14,798 bases of DNA from Flemingiibacterium sp045635785 (GCA_045635785.1 JAZTWJ010000033.1:1-14798), one strand, 5' to 3'. Positions 6,632 through 13,536 are shown, counted from the stretch's first letter. Notes: a model not told the origin generated them from the letters alone. A program made the numbers and translations.

Positions 6632-6666
6632 AAAAAAGGTTCAAAGCCGAAGCTTTGAACCTTTTT
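6632..6666 (-). terminator. Strong terminator of the acyltransferase operon
   Basis: A perfect 10-bp stem GGTTCAAAGC/GCTTTGAACC (6638-6661) closes on a C(UUCG)G tetraloop on the minus RNA and is followed by six T. The plus side also has five T, so it may work both ways. It lies 21 nt after the stop of the SGNH gene and separates that operon from spoIIIA. Confidence 0.9.
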
Positions 6667-6686
6667 ATGAACGTCAAAAAACGTTT

Positions 6687-8120
6687 TTATTTTTCCTCTA
6701 TAATCTTGACGAACTGCATCAAGCTGCTCCACAGATAGTCCGTCGCGTAGTCACCGTAAGCAGAATACGGAATATATACCGCACAACCGGAGGGCAAATT
6801 CTCCAGCACAGAGGTCTCCACGCTGATCTGCGTGGGCTGTACATAAAGCTCCACGCGCTGCAGAGCATCACAGCCGTCGAATGCGCCCGCTTCGATGATC
6901 TCCAGCACCGCATTTTCGGGTACAATGACCTTTGTCAGTGCCTTCGCTTCAGAGAACGCTCCTGCTCTTACGGAAAGCACCGCCGAGCCATCGTATCCGC
7001 GCGGGATCGTCAGCTCCGTTTGCGCCTTTCCTTCATCGGAAAGTCCCGTGATGACCACGCCGCCTTCAATGGCCTCGAAGGTATAGAATACGGAATTTTC
7101 GTCGTGAGTGAACAGCAGATCAAAGAAATTGTCGGGACGGTCGATGGGAGAATACTTCAATGTCTCCACATAGGTCTCGCCACCAAGAACGCGAAGCAGA
7201 TCATCTGCCAGCAGAGCTGTGCGTTGCAATGCGCCGCGGCTGTTTGTATGGAAGTTGGTGTCATAGAAGTACGCCTTATCCATCACATAATCATCCAAAT
7301 CGCTGAGAAGCGGGAACTCAAGCGCCGCGCCCAGTGCTTTGTAGAACGCTTCCTTTTCGGCATCATCGCTTGTGACAGCGGCAGCATTGATGGGCGGGAA
7401 GCTGAAATAAACAGTGGCACCCTTTGCCTTGGCATAAGCGGCGTAATCGTTCACATAGTCGATGAACTCTTTGTTCACCAAATCGGGCGACAGCTCGATG
7501 GACATAGTGGTGTCGTAATATTCGGGCATTTCATTGAAGGGCCTTTCCACACAAATGTCACCGTACTCGTTCAAACTGTCATGGGCATAAATGCCCGAAG
7601 GATTCGGCGCGGTTCCGGTCCTTGCAAAGCGGAGCTTTTCCGATGCAAATTCGGGGAGGGTGGACATCAGCTTTGCATAATTGAAGAAGCCCACGTCACC
7701 CAGCATGGAGAGATCGCAGTCCAGCGCCTGCCACATGCTTTTTCCGTTGTAATAAAGCGAATAGGTCTGCTCATCCGTTTCAGGGCAAAGCACGATAATG
7801 TCGCCCTTGTGGATGTGCGATTTTGACAAATCCAGCATTGCCTTGGTACCGATGGTGGCATACAGTCCGTAGTTCACCACGGGCATGCCCGTATATTCTT
7901 GAAGCAACTCGGTATCAAGTCCGAATGCCAACGAGCTTCCGCCGATCAGCACGATTCGCGAGCCCTCCAGCGTGGAAAGACGCTCATGCTTGTCTGCAAG
8001 TCCGGCAAGGAAGGTGTTCTCGTATTGGCAAGGTGCGCTGAAGGTTGCAACTGCAAGTGCCGCCATCGGAGAGAAGAGCACCGCGAGTCCGAGGATAGCG
8101 GATATTATGATTTTTTTCAT
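6687..8120 (-). CDS. Exported SGNH-family protein with C-terminal BspA-type repeat (AlgJ/AlgX/DltD-like partner)
   Basis: A 477-aa protein. Residues 1-25 form a signal peptide or membrane anchor (MKKIIISAILGLAVLF...). Residues about 55-315 look like an SGNH-fold domain: block I is VLIGGSSLAFGLD with candidate nucleophile Ser62/63, then VVNYGLYATIG, then a C-terminal FYDTNFHTN with His291 as candidate catalytic base. Residues about 390-470 resemble a BspA-type leucine-rich repeat (VRAGAFSEAKALTKVIVP, IEAGAFDGCDALQRVEL) with the usual capping IYIP-type strand. SGNH proteins next to MBOAT proteins act in extracellular O-acylation (AlgI-AlgJ/X, DltB-DltD), and I infer that role. The start at 8120 has AAAGGAG about 8 nt upstream. 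It is last in the operon, 17 nt after the MBOAT gene; its SGNH domain is related to that of the lipoprotein at 9971-12031. Confidence 0.82.
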   Translation of the reverse strand: MKKIIISAILGLAVLFSPMAALAVATFSAPCQYENTFLAGLADKHERLSTLEGSRIVLIGGSSLAFGLDTELLQEYTGMPVVNYGLYATIGTKAMLDLSKSHIHKGDIIVLCPETDEQTYSLYYNGKSMWQALDCDLSMLGDVGFFNYAKLMSTLPEFASEKLRFARTGTAPNPSGIYAHDSLNEYGDICVERPFNEMPEYYDTTMSIELSPDLVNKEFIDYVNDYAAYAKAKGATVYFSFPPINAAAVTSDDAEKEAFYKALGAALEFPLLSDLDDYVMDKAYFYDTNFHTNSRGALQRTALLADDLLRVLGGETYVETLKYSPIDRPDNFFDLLFTHDENSVFYTFEAIEGGVVITGLSDEGKAQTELTIPRGYDGSAVLSVRAGAFSEAKALTKVIVPENAVLEIIEAGAFDGCDALQRVELYVQPTQISVETSVLENLPSGCAVYIPYSAYGDYATDYLWSSLMQFVKIIEEK

Positions 8121-8137
8121 CGTCATCTCTCCTTTCA

Positions 8138-9583
8138 CTAAAACTGGAAGTAAATAAACGCGCTGGAGCCATCGCCTGCAAGCAGGATCAGCCAAGCCAA
8201 AATGACACCCCAAATGAGATACAGCGAAGCACCATTCTTCAGCGCCACACCGTGCGGCTCCTCATAGGTAGGAAGCGTCAGGCGGCGGTCGATCAGGATC
8301 ATCAAAAGAATTGCCAGCGCCATGATCACCGCGCCGCTGAGGGTAAGACCGAGATCCGCGATCATGGTGTCGAAGCTGGGATTTGTGAACAGCTTGCCAA
8401 GTAACACCATCAGATCCGAAGTGGAATTTGCACGGAAGAAGATCCACGCAAAGCAAACCATGATAAAGGTCACCACCGTGCGGAAAGCCTTTACGGCTGT
8501 CCACGAGGTATTGATGCCTAACTTTGCATACAGCTCTTCACGTTTTTTGAAGGTGACCATGCCCACGACGCGGTAGATGCCGTGGATAACGCCCCACAAA
8601 ACGAACGTCCACGCCGCACCGTGCCAAAGACCACTGACCAGGAATACAATAAAGAGGTTACGCATCTGCATTCCCTTGCCGCGGCGATTACCGCCCAGCG
8701 GAATGTAGAGATAATCCTTGAACCAGCTGGTCAAGCTGATGTGCCAGCCCGCCCAGAAATCCTTGATGTTCGTCGCGGAATACGGGCGATCGAAGTTTTG
8801 CATCAGTCGATAGCCCATGATGCGAGCGCATCCGATGGCAATGTCTGTATAACCCGAGAAGTCACAGTAGATCTGCACCGCAAACAGCGCAGAAGCCACC
8901 GCAACGGCGGCACCGCCCGTTTCCGTGGGATTATTGAACACGCTGTTAACGTAAATCGCCGCCGTGTCCGCCACAACGATCTTTTTGAAGAAGCCTGCCA
9001 TCATGCGCTTTGCGCCGATGGAAAGATCGGATGTATTGAATTTCTGCTCCGCCATGAGCTGGGGAAGCAGGTTATCGGGGCGCTCGATCGGACCCGCAAC
9101 AAGCTGCGGGAAGAAGGAGACAAACAGTGCGTAATAAAGGAAGTTCGGCTCCGCTTTGATGTCGCCGCGATAAATGTCGATGCTGTAAGACAGCGTCTGG
9201 AAGGTATAGAAAGAGATACCAACAGGCAAGATCAGATTCTTGATGGTGAAATCCGTATCTACACCCGTAAGGGAGAGAGCGCTTGAAACACTGCCTGCCA
9301 AGAAGTTGTAATATTTGAAGAAGAACAGCACGGCAAGGGACGATACAATGGAGATCACAAGCCATAGCTTTTTGTACTTCGGCTTTTGTTCGATCAGAAT
9401 ACCCGATGCGTAGGAGATCGCTGTGGTGAAAAGGATCAGCCAGACAAGATTTGCACTTTGGCTGATGTAGAAATAGTAGCTGGCGATCAGCAGCGGGATC
9501 ACGCGATATTTGAGCGGTACGATAAAGTTGAGCAGTACCACTATGGGGTAAAAGACGAGAAATTCAAAGGAGTTAAAATTCAC
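8138..9583 (-). CDS. MBOAT O-acyltransferase, AlgI/DltB type
   Basis: A 481-aa polytopic membrane protein of the MBOAT family, which moves acyl groups (usually acetyl, or D-alanyl for DltB) across the membrane to modify extracytoplasmic polymers. Visible family motifs are the N-terminal NFNSFEFLVFYPIVVLLNF, LVAGPIERPDNLLPQ (162-176), DFSGYTDIAIG (241-251), WHISLTSWFKDYLYIPLGG (280-298) with conserved His281, and GLWHGAAW (318-325) with the predicted catalytic His321. About ten or more membrane spans are present and the length is typical. The start is GTG at 9583, with AAGGAGG 9 nt upstream, and it overlaps the stop of the preceding small gene by 4 nt (GTGA), suggesting coupling. It resembles AlgI-type acetyltransferases; the substrate cannot be told from sequence. 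Confidence 0.93.
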   Translation of the reverse strand: MNFNSFEFLVFYPIVVLLNFIVPLKYRVIPLLIASYYFYISQSANLVWLILFTTAISYASGILIEQKPKYKKLWLVISIVSSLAVLFFFKYYNFLAGSVSSALSLTGVDTDFTIKNLILPVGISFYTFQTLSYSIDIYRGDIKAEPNFLYYALFVSFFPQLVAGPIERPDNLLPQLMAEQKFNTSDLSIGAKRMMAGFFKKIVVADTAAIYVNSVFNNPTETGGAAVAVASALFAVQIYCDFSGYTDIAIGCARIMGYRLMQNFDRPYSATNIKDFWAGWHISLTSWFKDYLYIPLGGNRRGKGMQMRNLFIVFLVSGLWHGAAWTFVLWGVIHGIYRVVGMVTFKKREELYAKLGINTSWTAVKAFRTVVTFIMVCFAWIFFRANSTSDLMVLLGKLFTNPSFDTMIADLGLTLSGAVIMALAILLMILIDRRLTLPTYEEPHGVALKNGASLYLIWGVILAWLILLAGDGSSAFIYFQF

Positions 9584-9834
9584 GAGTTTTCGCCTCCTTT
9601 ATGTAACGGCTTGGGACTAAGAAACAGCGCCACCAGTGCGCTCAGCAACACCGTTGCCAGCGCATCCTCAAGCGTTCCCTCAACAAGAAGCAGCGCAATG
9701 GCAGCTGCATGCAAAACAGCCGACACAACTGTCATATACATCGGATTTTTCAGCAGCTTTGAAAGCAGCAGAACACCGACCAAAATGAGCGGAATGAACA
9801 GATAAATCGGCTGTTCAAAAAAAATAAAATCCAT
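9580..9834 (-). CDS. Small three-span membrane protein of unknown function
   Basis: An 84-aa hydrophobic protein I do not recognise. It starts MDFIFFEQPIYLFIPLILVG and has three likely membrane spans at about residues 9-27, 30-50 and 56-72, then a short charged tail (PKPLHKGGENS). The ATG at 9834 has GGGTG 6 nt upstream; an in-frame upstream codon would add eight poorly conserved-looking residues across a hairpin. It overlaps the MBOAT gene by 4 nt, so the two proteins are probably made in step and may act together. The position recalls the small DltX protein beside DltB, but I see no sequence match and it is larger. A role as accessory subunit of the acyltransferase is inference. Confidence 0.72.
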   Translation of the reverse strand: MDFIFFEQPIYLFIPLILVGVLLLSKLLKNPMYMTVVSAVLHAAAIALLLVEGTLEDALATVLLSALVALFLSPKPLHKGGENS

Positions 9835-9847
9835 ATCAATCACCCGG

Positions 9848-9880
9848 CCTTCGCACAAGCGAAAACCTCCTTATTTCGAA
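9848..9880 (-). repeat. Hairpin leader element (copy 2)
   Basis: On the minus strand AAAATTTCGA is followed by AAGGAGG (9866-9872), then the stem TTTTCGC/GCGAAGG with loop TTGT (9848-9865; five Watson-Crick and two G-U pairs), then the start region of the 84-aa gene. It aligns closely with 12044-12080 before the lipoprotein gene. Confidence 0.5.
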
Positions 9881-9899
9881 ATTTTAGGTGGTTCGCACG

Positions 9900-9928
9900 G
9901 CCGACCGCGGTTTTTGACCGCGATCGGC
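9900..9928 (-). other. Strong GC-rich intercistronic hairpin
   Basis: GCCGA plus CGCGGT pairs with ACCGCG plus TCGGC, with a single internal mismatch (9905/9923) and a 5-nt loop. No T-run follows on either strand. It lies in the 136-nt gap between the lipoprotein gene and the 84-aa gene and could set the relative amount of upstream and downstream mRNA by blocking exonucleases. Confidence 0.5.
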
Positions 9929-9970
9929 ATAAATCGGAAAGGAAAAGGAATGTTCAGCTCTATTCCCTTT

Positions 9971-12031
9971 TTACTGAATGCCTTGCGCTTTTATATCCTC
10001 GGCAAGCTGTTTGGTGTGCATTTCTCTGCCGATTCCGTTGAGATGGTAGTCGGAATTATCGAAATACTTTCCTTCAAAAATGCTCAGGCGAACATCGGAG
10101 ATCAGCGTTGCATGAATATACTGACGAATATGCTCATGATAAGCATCGAAATGCGCATCGGTCATCGTGGCAGGATCGCATGCGTTCTTGTTGTAGGAAG
10201 GATGGCTGAAGAAGACGTGTGCGCCCTTCTCCGCCGCCATGTCCAGCACGCGATTCAGGTTATCAACAAGTTCCACGGGGAATCGTTCGGGAAGGAAGCG
10301 GAACGTGCCGTTTGATTTGTTGTTATAGCTTTCTCTGTTGAGGGTTCTGCGTACCGCAACGATTTCACCGTAATCGTTAAAGCGTGCGGCATTGTCATTC
10401 CAACTGCGTTCCTTGAGAGAGAGTCTGCCCTTGTTATGCTGTGACAAGGAATCAAACACTCCTGTGTATTCGCTCAGGTCTATTTCTTCCAGAATGTTAT
10501 AGCATCCCTCGATGCCCTGGAAGGTAATTGCAGGGAACTCGCGACTGCCGGTAGACCAATATGCATGTGTGTTGTATTGCTCTGGAGCATACACAAGGAT
10601 ATCGTCTTTTTGGAGGTGTGCGGTGGCAAATTCCAAAAATGCCAGGACCGACATATTCGCATTGGTACCAAGATTGACAACTGTATACTTGTCGCCCATC
10701 AGCTCTTCCAGATAGGGAGAGTCCAAGCCATAGAGCTTGCTGGATCCCGCAACTACGAAAATACGGGGCTTGCCCTCTGTCATCATAACGCGCTCATATT
10801 TTTTGGTCTGACTCTGATTGCTGTAAATATAGCGCGGTGTGGTTGCGGCGCAAAGCTGCAGATGCTTGACAGGACTTCCCTTAAAGGAATCGTCGCTGAC
10901 CGTTCTCAAATTGTCATACACGCGCACCGAAGTAAGTTTTTTGCAATCGGTAAAGGCATCTGACGAAACCGACTCCACCGTGGGCGGAATGACGACCTTC
11001 TCCACATTGGTCCCCTTGAAACTGCCGTCCCAGATCTGCAGTACATCTTTTCCGTTCACACTGCGGGGAATATAGACCTCCGCTGCAGTGCCCGTATATT
11101 TTTCGATTGCAACACCAACCGAACCCACATCCTTGAAAACAAAGTCCGATACGGGAGAAGCTTCCTGCCAGATGCAGTACAGCGTCATCGTTTTCTCATT
11201 TTCGGGCAACAAATAGCGGTGTCCCGGAAGGATCAGCTCGCCATTGCCGTCGGGAGAAGCGCAATAGCCAAGCAGAATGTATCCATCGCGCACAAACATG
11301 CCGTCATCTTCTCTGCCGACGCCCATCTTCCAATAGCTGGTATCTACGCCCATTTCCACAGCGGGCCTACCGGTTTTCGTTACGCCTCCGTTGGCATTAT
11401 AGAAAACCAAAACATCATACTGATCGGAGACAGGCTCTTCTTCCTCTGGCTTAACAATGGCAGAAACATCATAATTCGCATAAAGGAAGGTGTTTTGCTC
11501 GATCTTCATGGTGAACTGCTCCTCGGTGGAAAGAAGCTCACCGCCGCCTGTAAGCGGTTTCTGCAACGACCAGCCCAAAAATACGCTGCCCGTTTTCGGT
11601 TTCGCCGAAAACGTCACATAACTGCCCGAGGTGATTTTTCCCTGTGCCATTGAGGTGGAAGGCAATCCACCGCCCGCAACATTGGGTTCCGTGGCAAAGG
11701 TCACACGTTTCTCAACATCGCCTGCAACGAGACGAAGTGAACAGGGCGAGGTGATGTCAAACACCTTCAGCACATTGTTTTCCACCGAATAATTTTCGGT
11801 AGGCACACCGTCTGCAATCACTTGAACGATACTCTTGCCTTCTTCGGCAATATCAAAGGTAAATTCCGCCGTTCCGCCATAGGGCACATTTACGAGGTTT
11901 TCGCTTTGCAGCGTCACGCCGTCCTCTCCCCAAGCGGCAACATGCAGGGAAAAGCTTTCATCCCCACAGGATGCGAAAAGAAATATGCTTGCAAGAAGCA
12001 GCATTAGAAAAAGCAGCCTTGTTTTTTTCAT
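9971..12031 (-). CDS. Surface lipoprotein with InlB-like repeats, BspA-type repeat and SGNH domain
   Basis: A 686-aa predicted lipoprotein: signal peptide MKKTRLLFLMLLLASIF with lipobox FASC and acceptor Cys22. Domains in order: a beta-rich region (about 28-190) including a divergent bacterial repeat (YVTFSAKPKTGSVFLGWS); an InlB/Listeria-Bacteroides-type repeat at about 205-290 (VFYNANGG...YILLGYCASPDG...LYCIW); a BspA-type leucine-rich repeat at about 315-395 (VEKVVIPPTVESVSSDAF); and an SGNH-like domain at about 420-686 with FVVAGSSKLYGLD (Ser430/431), VVNLGTNANMS and DNSDYHLN (His663). The SGNH block is related to that of the protein at 6687-8120. Start at 12031 follows from the signal peptide; an upstream in-frame extension is rejected. 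It is the first gene of the acyltransferase operon and probably acts outside the membrane on or near the acylated polymer; this role is inferred. Confidence 0.82.
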   Translation of the reverse strand: MKKTRLLFLMLLLASIFLFASCGDESFSLHVAAWGEDGVTLQSENLVNVPYGGTAEFTFDIAEEGKSIVQVIADGVPTENYSVENNVLKVFDITSPCSLRLVAGDVEKRVTFATEPNVAGGGLPSTSMAQGKITSGSYVTFSAKPKTGSVFLGWSLQKPLTGGGELLSTEEQFTMKIEQNTFLYANYDVSAIVKPEEEEPVSDQYDVLVFYNANGGVTKTGRPAVEMGVDTSYWKMGVGREDDGMFVRDGYILLGYCASPDGNGELILPGHRYLLPENEKTMTLYCIWQEASPVSDFVFKDVGSVGVAIEKYTGTAAEVYIPRSVNGKDVLQIWDGSFKGTNVEKVVIPPTVESVSSDAFTDCKKLTSVRVYDNLRTVSDDSFKGSPVKHLQLCAATTPRYIYSNQSQTKKYERVMMTEGKPRIFVVAGSSKLYGLDSPYLEELMGDKYTVVNLGTNANMSVLAFLEFATAHLQKDDILVYAPEQYNTHAYWSTGSREFPAITFQGIEGCYNILEEIDLSEYTGVFDSLSQHNKGRLSLKERSWNDNAARFNDYGEIVAVRRTLNRESYNNKSNGTFRFLPERFPVELVDNLNRVLDMAAEKGAHVFFSHPSYNKNACDPATMTDAHFDAYHEHIRQYIHATLISDVRLSIFEGKYFDNSDYHLNGIGREMHTKQLAEDIKAQGIQ

Positions 12032-12043
12032 ACTCAATACCAC

Positions 12044-12080
12044 GCCTCTGCAAAGCAAAGGCTTCCTCACTCGAAAATTT
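12044..12080 (-). repeat. Hairpin leader element (copy 3)
   Basis: On the minus strand AAAATTTTCGA is followed by GTGAGGAA and the stem GCCTTTGC/GCAGAGGC with a 3-nt loop (12044-12062; one G-U pair), then the start region of the lipoprotein gene. Order, spacing and flanks match copy 2 at 9848-9880, and the stem region matches copy 1 at 5132-5157. Confidence 0.5.
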
Positions 12081-12123
12081 TCGCGGTTTGCAAGCAAATC
12101 GCGATGCATTCAAACTATTTTGC

Positions 12124-12148
12124 AAAAACCGACGGACGGATGTCCGTC
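12124..12148 (-). terminator. Terminator-like hairpin in leader (second)
   Basis: A perfect 7-bp stem GACGGAC/GTCCGTC (12131-12148) with a 4-nt loop, followed on the minus strand by GG and five T (12124-12128). It lies within the leader, about 95 nt before the lipoprotein start, so read-through must occur if the promoter at 12299-12327 drives the operon. Confidence 0.5.
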
Positions 12149-12169
12149 AATCGTAAAGAATCGCAAAAT

Positions 12170-12210
12170 AAAAAACGCCCGAAGGCCCATGCATAGGTGC
12201 CGCCTCGGAC
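12170..12210 (-). terminator. Terminator-like hairpin in leader (first)
   Basis: GTCCGAGG (12203-12210) can pair with CCTTCGGGC (12177-12185; two G-U pairs) on the minus RNA, followed by G and six T (12170-12175) and ATTTTG. A competing local C(UUCG)G hairpin uses the same 3' half, which is the kind of alternative pairing seen in attenuators. Confidence 0.5.
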
Positions 12211-12298
12211 ATACTGTATTTGCCGGCTGTATACACGCTCCCTTTGTATTGAAGGGGTCGTCCTCCTCCCCCCTACTCTATTAAATATATATGCGTCT

Positions 12299-12327
12299 AT
12301 TATACATCAAATTTTGGTTTTTGTCAA
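12299..12327 (-). promoter_or_regulatory. Perfect-consensus sigma-A promoter of the acyltransferase operon
   Basis: On the minus strand TTGACA (12322-12327) and TATAAT (12299-12304) are separated by exactly 17 nt, a perfect sigma-A match. Predicted transcription start is near 12292. Such a strong promoter fits with control exerted later, in the leader. Confidence 0.85.
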
Positions 12328-12396
12328 TATCAATCAGCAAATCCGACAAAATTATCACCATACGAATAATCAAGACAGCAAAAGGGCGCGGCGAGT

Positions 12397-12430
12397 AAAA
12401 AACAGCTCTGACGCATTTTCATCAGAGCTG
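12397..12430 (-). terminator. Terminator of the methyltransferase gene
   Basis: A perfect 9-bp stem CAGCTCTGA/TCAGAGCTG (12403-12430) with a 10-nt loop, followed on the minus strand by six T (12397-12402). It starts 7 nt after the stop codon. The plus side ends CTTTTATTT, so weak bidirectional action is possible. Confidence 0.9.
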
Positions 12431-12437
12431 CTTTTAT

Positions 12438-13262
12438 TTATCTTCGCCGTGTCTCCCAAAATGCCACCGCACTTGCCGCCGCCACATTCAGCGAATCCAC
12501 GCCATGGAACATGGGGATCTTCACCGTATGATCGCAGGCACCAATGGTGGCATCCAAAAGCCCGGTTCCCTCTGTACCGAGAATGAGTGCCAAACGCTCT
12601 GCCGCTTTCAGACGGGGATCATCAATGGCAATCGTATCCGCACGCAGCGCCATTGCCACGGTGGTAAAGCCGAGTCCACGCAAGCTTTCCACGCCGTTTT
12701 TCGCCCAATCCGCACCATCCTCGCCGATGACCGTCCACGGGATCTGAAAGACCGTTCCCATGCTCACCCGTGCCGCACGCCGCAGTAAGGGATCCGCGCA
12801 GGAGGGTGTGACCAGCACGGCATCCATACCAAGTGCCGCCGCGCTCCGCATCATCGCCCCCACGTTGGTGGCATCCGCCACATTTTCCAGAACGGCGATC
12901 CGCGAGGCATGCGCCACAATCTCCTCCACGGAGGGAAGTCGCGGCCGCTTCATCACAGCCAATATGCCGCGCGACAGCGCAAATCCCGTCAAGGAGCTAA
13001 GCAACGCATCCTCCGCCGTATATAGCGGCACCTCCGCATGACGCGCCGCCAAAGCCATTGCCTGCCCGTATTGCTTTTGCTCAAAGAGCAGAGAGACCAT
13101 TTCCACCCCCGCATCCAGCGCAAGAGAGATGACCGTCTCGCTCTCCGCAATAAAAACGCCCTTTTCGGGATGCTGTTTACTGCGAAGCTGATGCTCAGTC
13201 AGCCGCGCATATGGATCCAGCGCAGGATCGCGGATGTCGGTGATTTTGGTAATGGCTGCCAT
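12438..13262 (-). CDS. SpoU/TrmH-family RNA 2'-O-methyltransferase
   Basis: A 274-aa SPOUT-fold methyltransferase that uses S-adenosylmethionine to methylate a ribose in rRNA or tRNA. The three family motifs are present: ENVADATNVGAMMRSAAALG (126-145), LILGTEGTGL (226-235) and IPMFHGVDSLNVAAASAVAFWE (249-270), which form the knotted cofactor site. The N-terminal part (about 15-105; HPEKGVFIAESETVI) fits the substrate-binding domain common in this family. The ATG at 13262 has GGAGGGG about 6 nt upstream. It follows the 74-aa gene by about 50 nt and shares its promoter by inference, and it ends at the terminator 12397-12430. The exact target nucleotide cannot be assigned. Confidence 0.93.
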   Translation of the reverse strand: MAAITKITDIRDPALDPYARLTEHQLRSKQHPEKGVFIAESETVISLALDAGVEMVSLLFEQKQYGQAMALAARHAEVPLYTAEDALLSSLTGFALSRGILAVMKRPRLPSVEEIVAHASRIAVLENVADATNVGAMMRSAAALGMDAVLVTPSCADPLLRRAARVSMGTVFQIPWTVIGEDGADWAKNGVESLRGLGFTTVAMALRADTIAIDDPRLKAAERLALILGTEGTGLLDATIGACDHTVKIPMFHGVDSLNVAAASAVAFWETRRR

Positions 13263-13294
13263 ACATTTCCCCTCCGTGACTGTTTTTGATTCCG

Positions 13295-13311
13295 CAATGC
13301 CTTTCGCATTG
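13295..13311 (-). other. Small hairpin after the 74-aa gene
   Basis: CAATGC/GCATTG stem (6 bp, 5-nt loop GAAAG on the minus RNA) immediately after the stop codon. There is no T-run, so it is not a normal terminator. The loop region contains the GCGAAAGGC string, like the other small hairpins in this window. Confidence 0.35.
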
Positions 13312-13536
13312 TCACATGCTTAAAATATCCTCGATGACATCGTCCAAATGGATCGGATCAAGCTGTAAACGATTACACAGCTCCACAAAATGTAACGCTC
13401 GTTTTTTATCGAAAAATATGTCCGCAATGGCGCGCATCACTCTGCCGTTTTGATGCACTTCCATGCCGTAAACCGTATGTTTTACCCCGTTTTCATCCAT
13501 AACCTGATCCTCTCGAATGCAATATGTCGCTCCCAT
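13312..13536 (-). CDS. Small conserved-looking protein, possibly DUF6514 family
   Basis: A 74-aa soluble protein, no signal peptide or membrane span. It reads as a short beta-rich start (HTVYGMEVHQNGRVMRAIADI) and a helical end (KKRALHFVELCNRLQLDPIHLDDVIEDIL). The end, with LVELCN-like and DPIHLxDVIED residues, resembles small Clostridia proteins I recall as DUF6514; this is memory, not a search. The ATG at 13536 has AAGGG 6 nt upstream and a consensus promoter stands 48 nt upstream. The methyltransferase gene follows in the same direction. Function unknown. Confidence 0.75.
   Translation of the reverse strand: MGATYCIREDQVMDENGVKHTVYGMEVHQNGRVMRAIADIFFDKKRALHFVELCNRLQLDPIHLDDVIEDILSM

Larger units (their letters stand above)
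12032..12292 (-). promoter_or_regulatory. Long structured leader of the acyltransferase operon
   Basis: About 260 nt between the predicted transcription start and the lipoprotein gene, with no credible gene. In RNA order it holds a CCCTT/AAGGG hairpin (about 12234-12254), GCCG/CGGC pairing, a terminator-like stem ending in six T (12170-12210), a second perfect hairpin followed by five T (12124-12148), a CGCG-TTTGC/GCAAA-CGCG stem near 12082-12105, and the hairpin element next to the start. I could not match the upstream part to a known riboswitch class. Attenuation is a reasonable reading; a separate small RNA ending near 12170 is another. Confidence 0.5.

Noticed and set aside
6387..7826. 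479-aa reading frame on the plus strand across spoIIIAA and the SGNH gene
   Set aside because: It crosses an operon boundary, a promoter and a strong terminator, and lies antisense to two well-supported genes; it is a shadow frame.
8582..9286. 234-aa reading frame on the plus strand inside the MBOAT gene
   Set aside because: Antisense to conserved MBOAT motifs; rich in Arg, His and Asn with no domain or ribosome binding site.
12211..12292. Match of the acylation-operon leader to c-di-GMP, ZTP, glycine or guanidine riboswitches
   Set aside because: I looked for their conserved strings by eye and found none in the right order, so no class is claimed.
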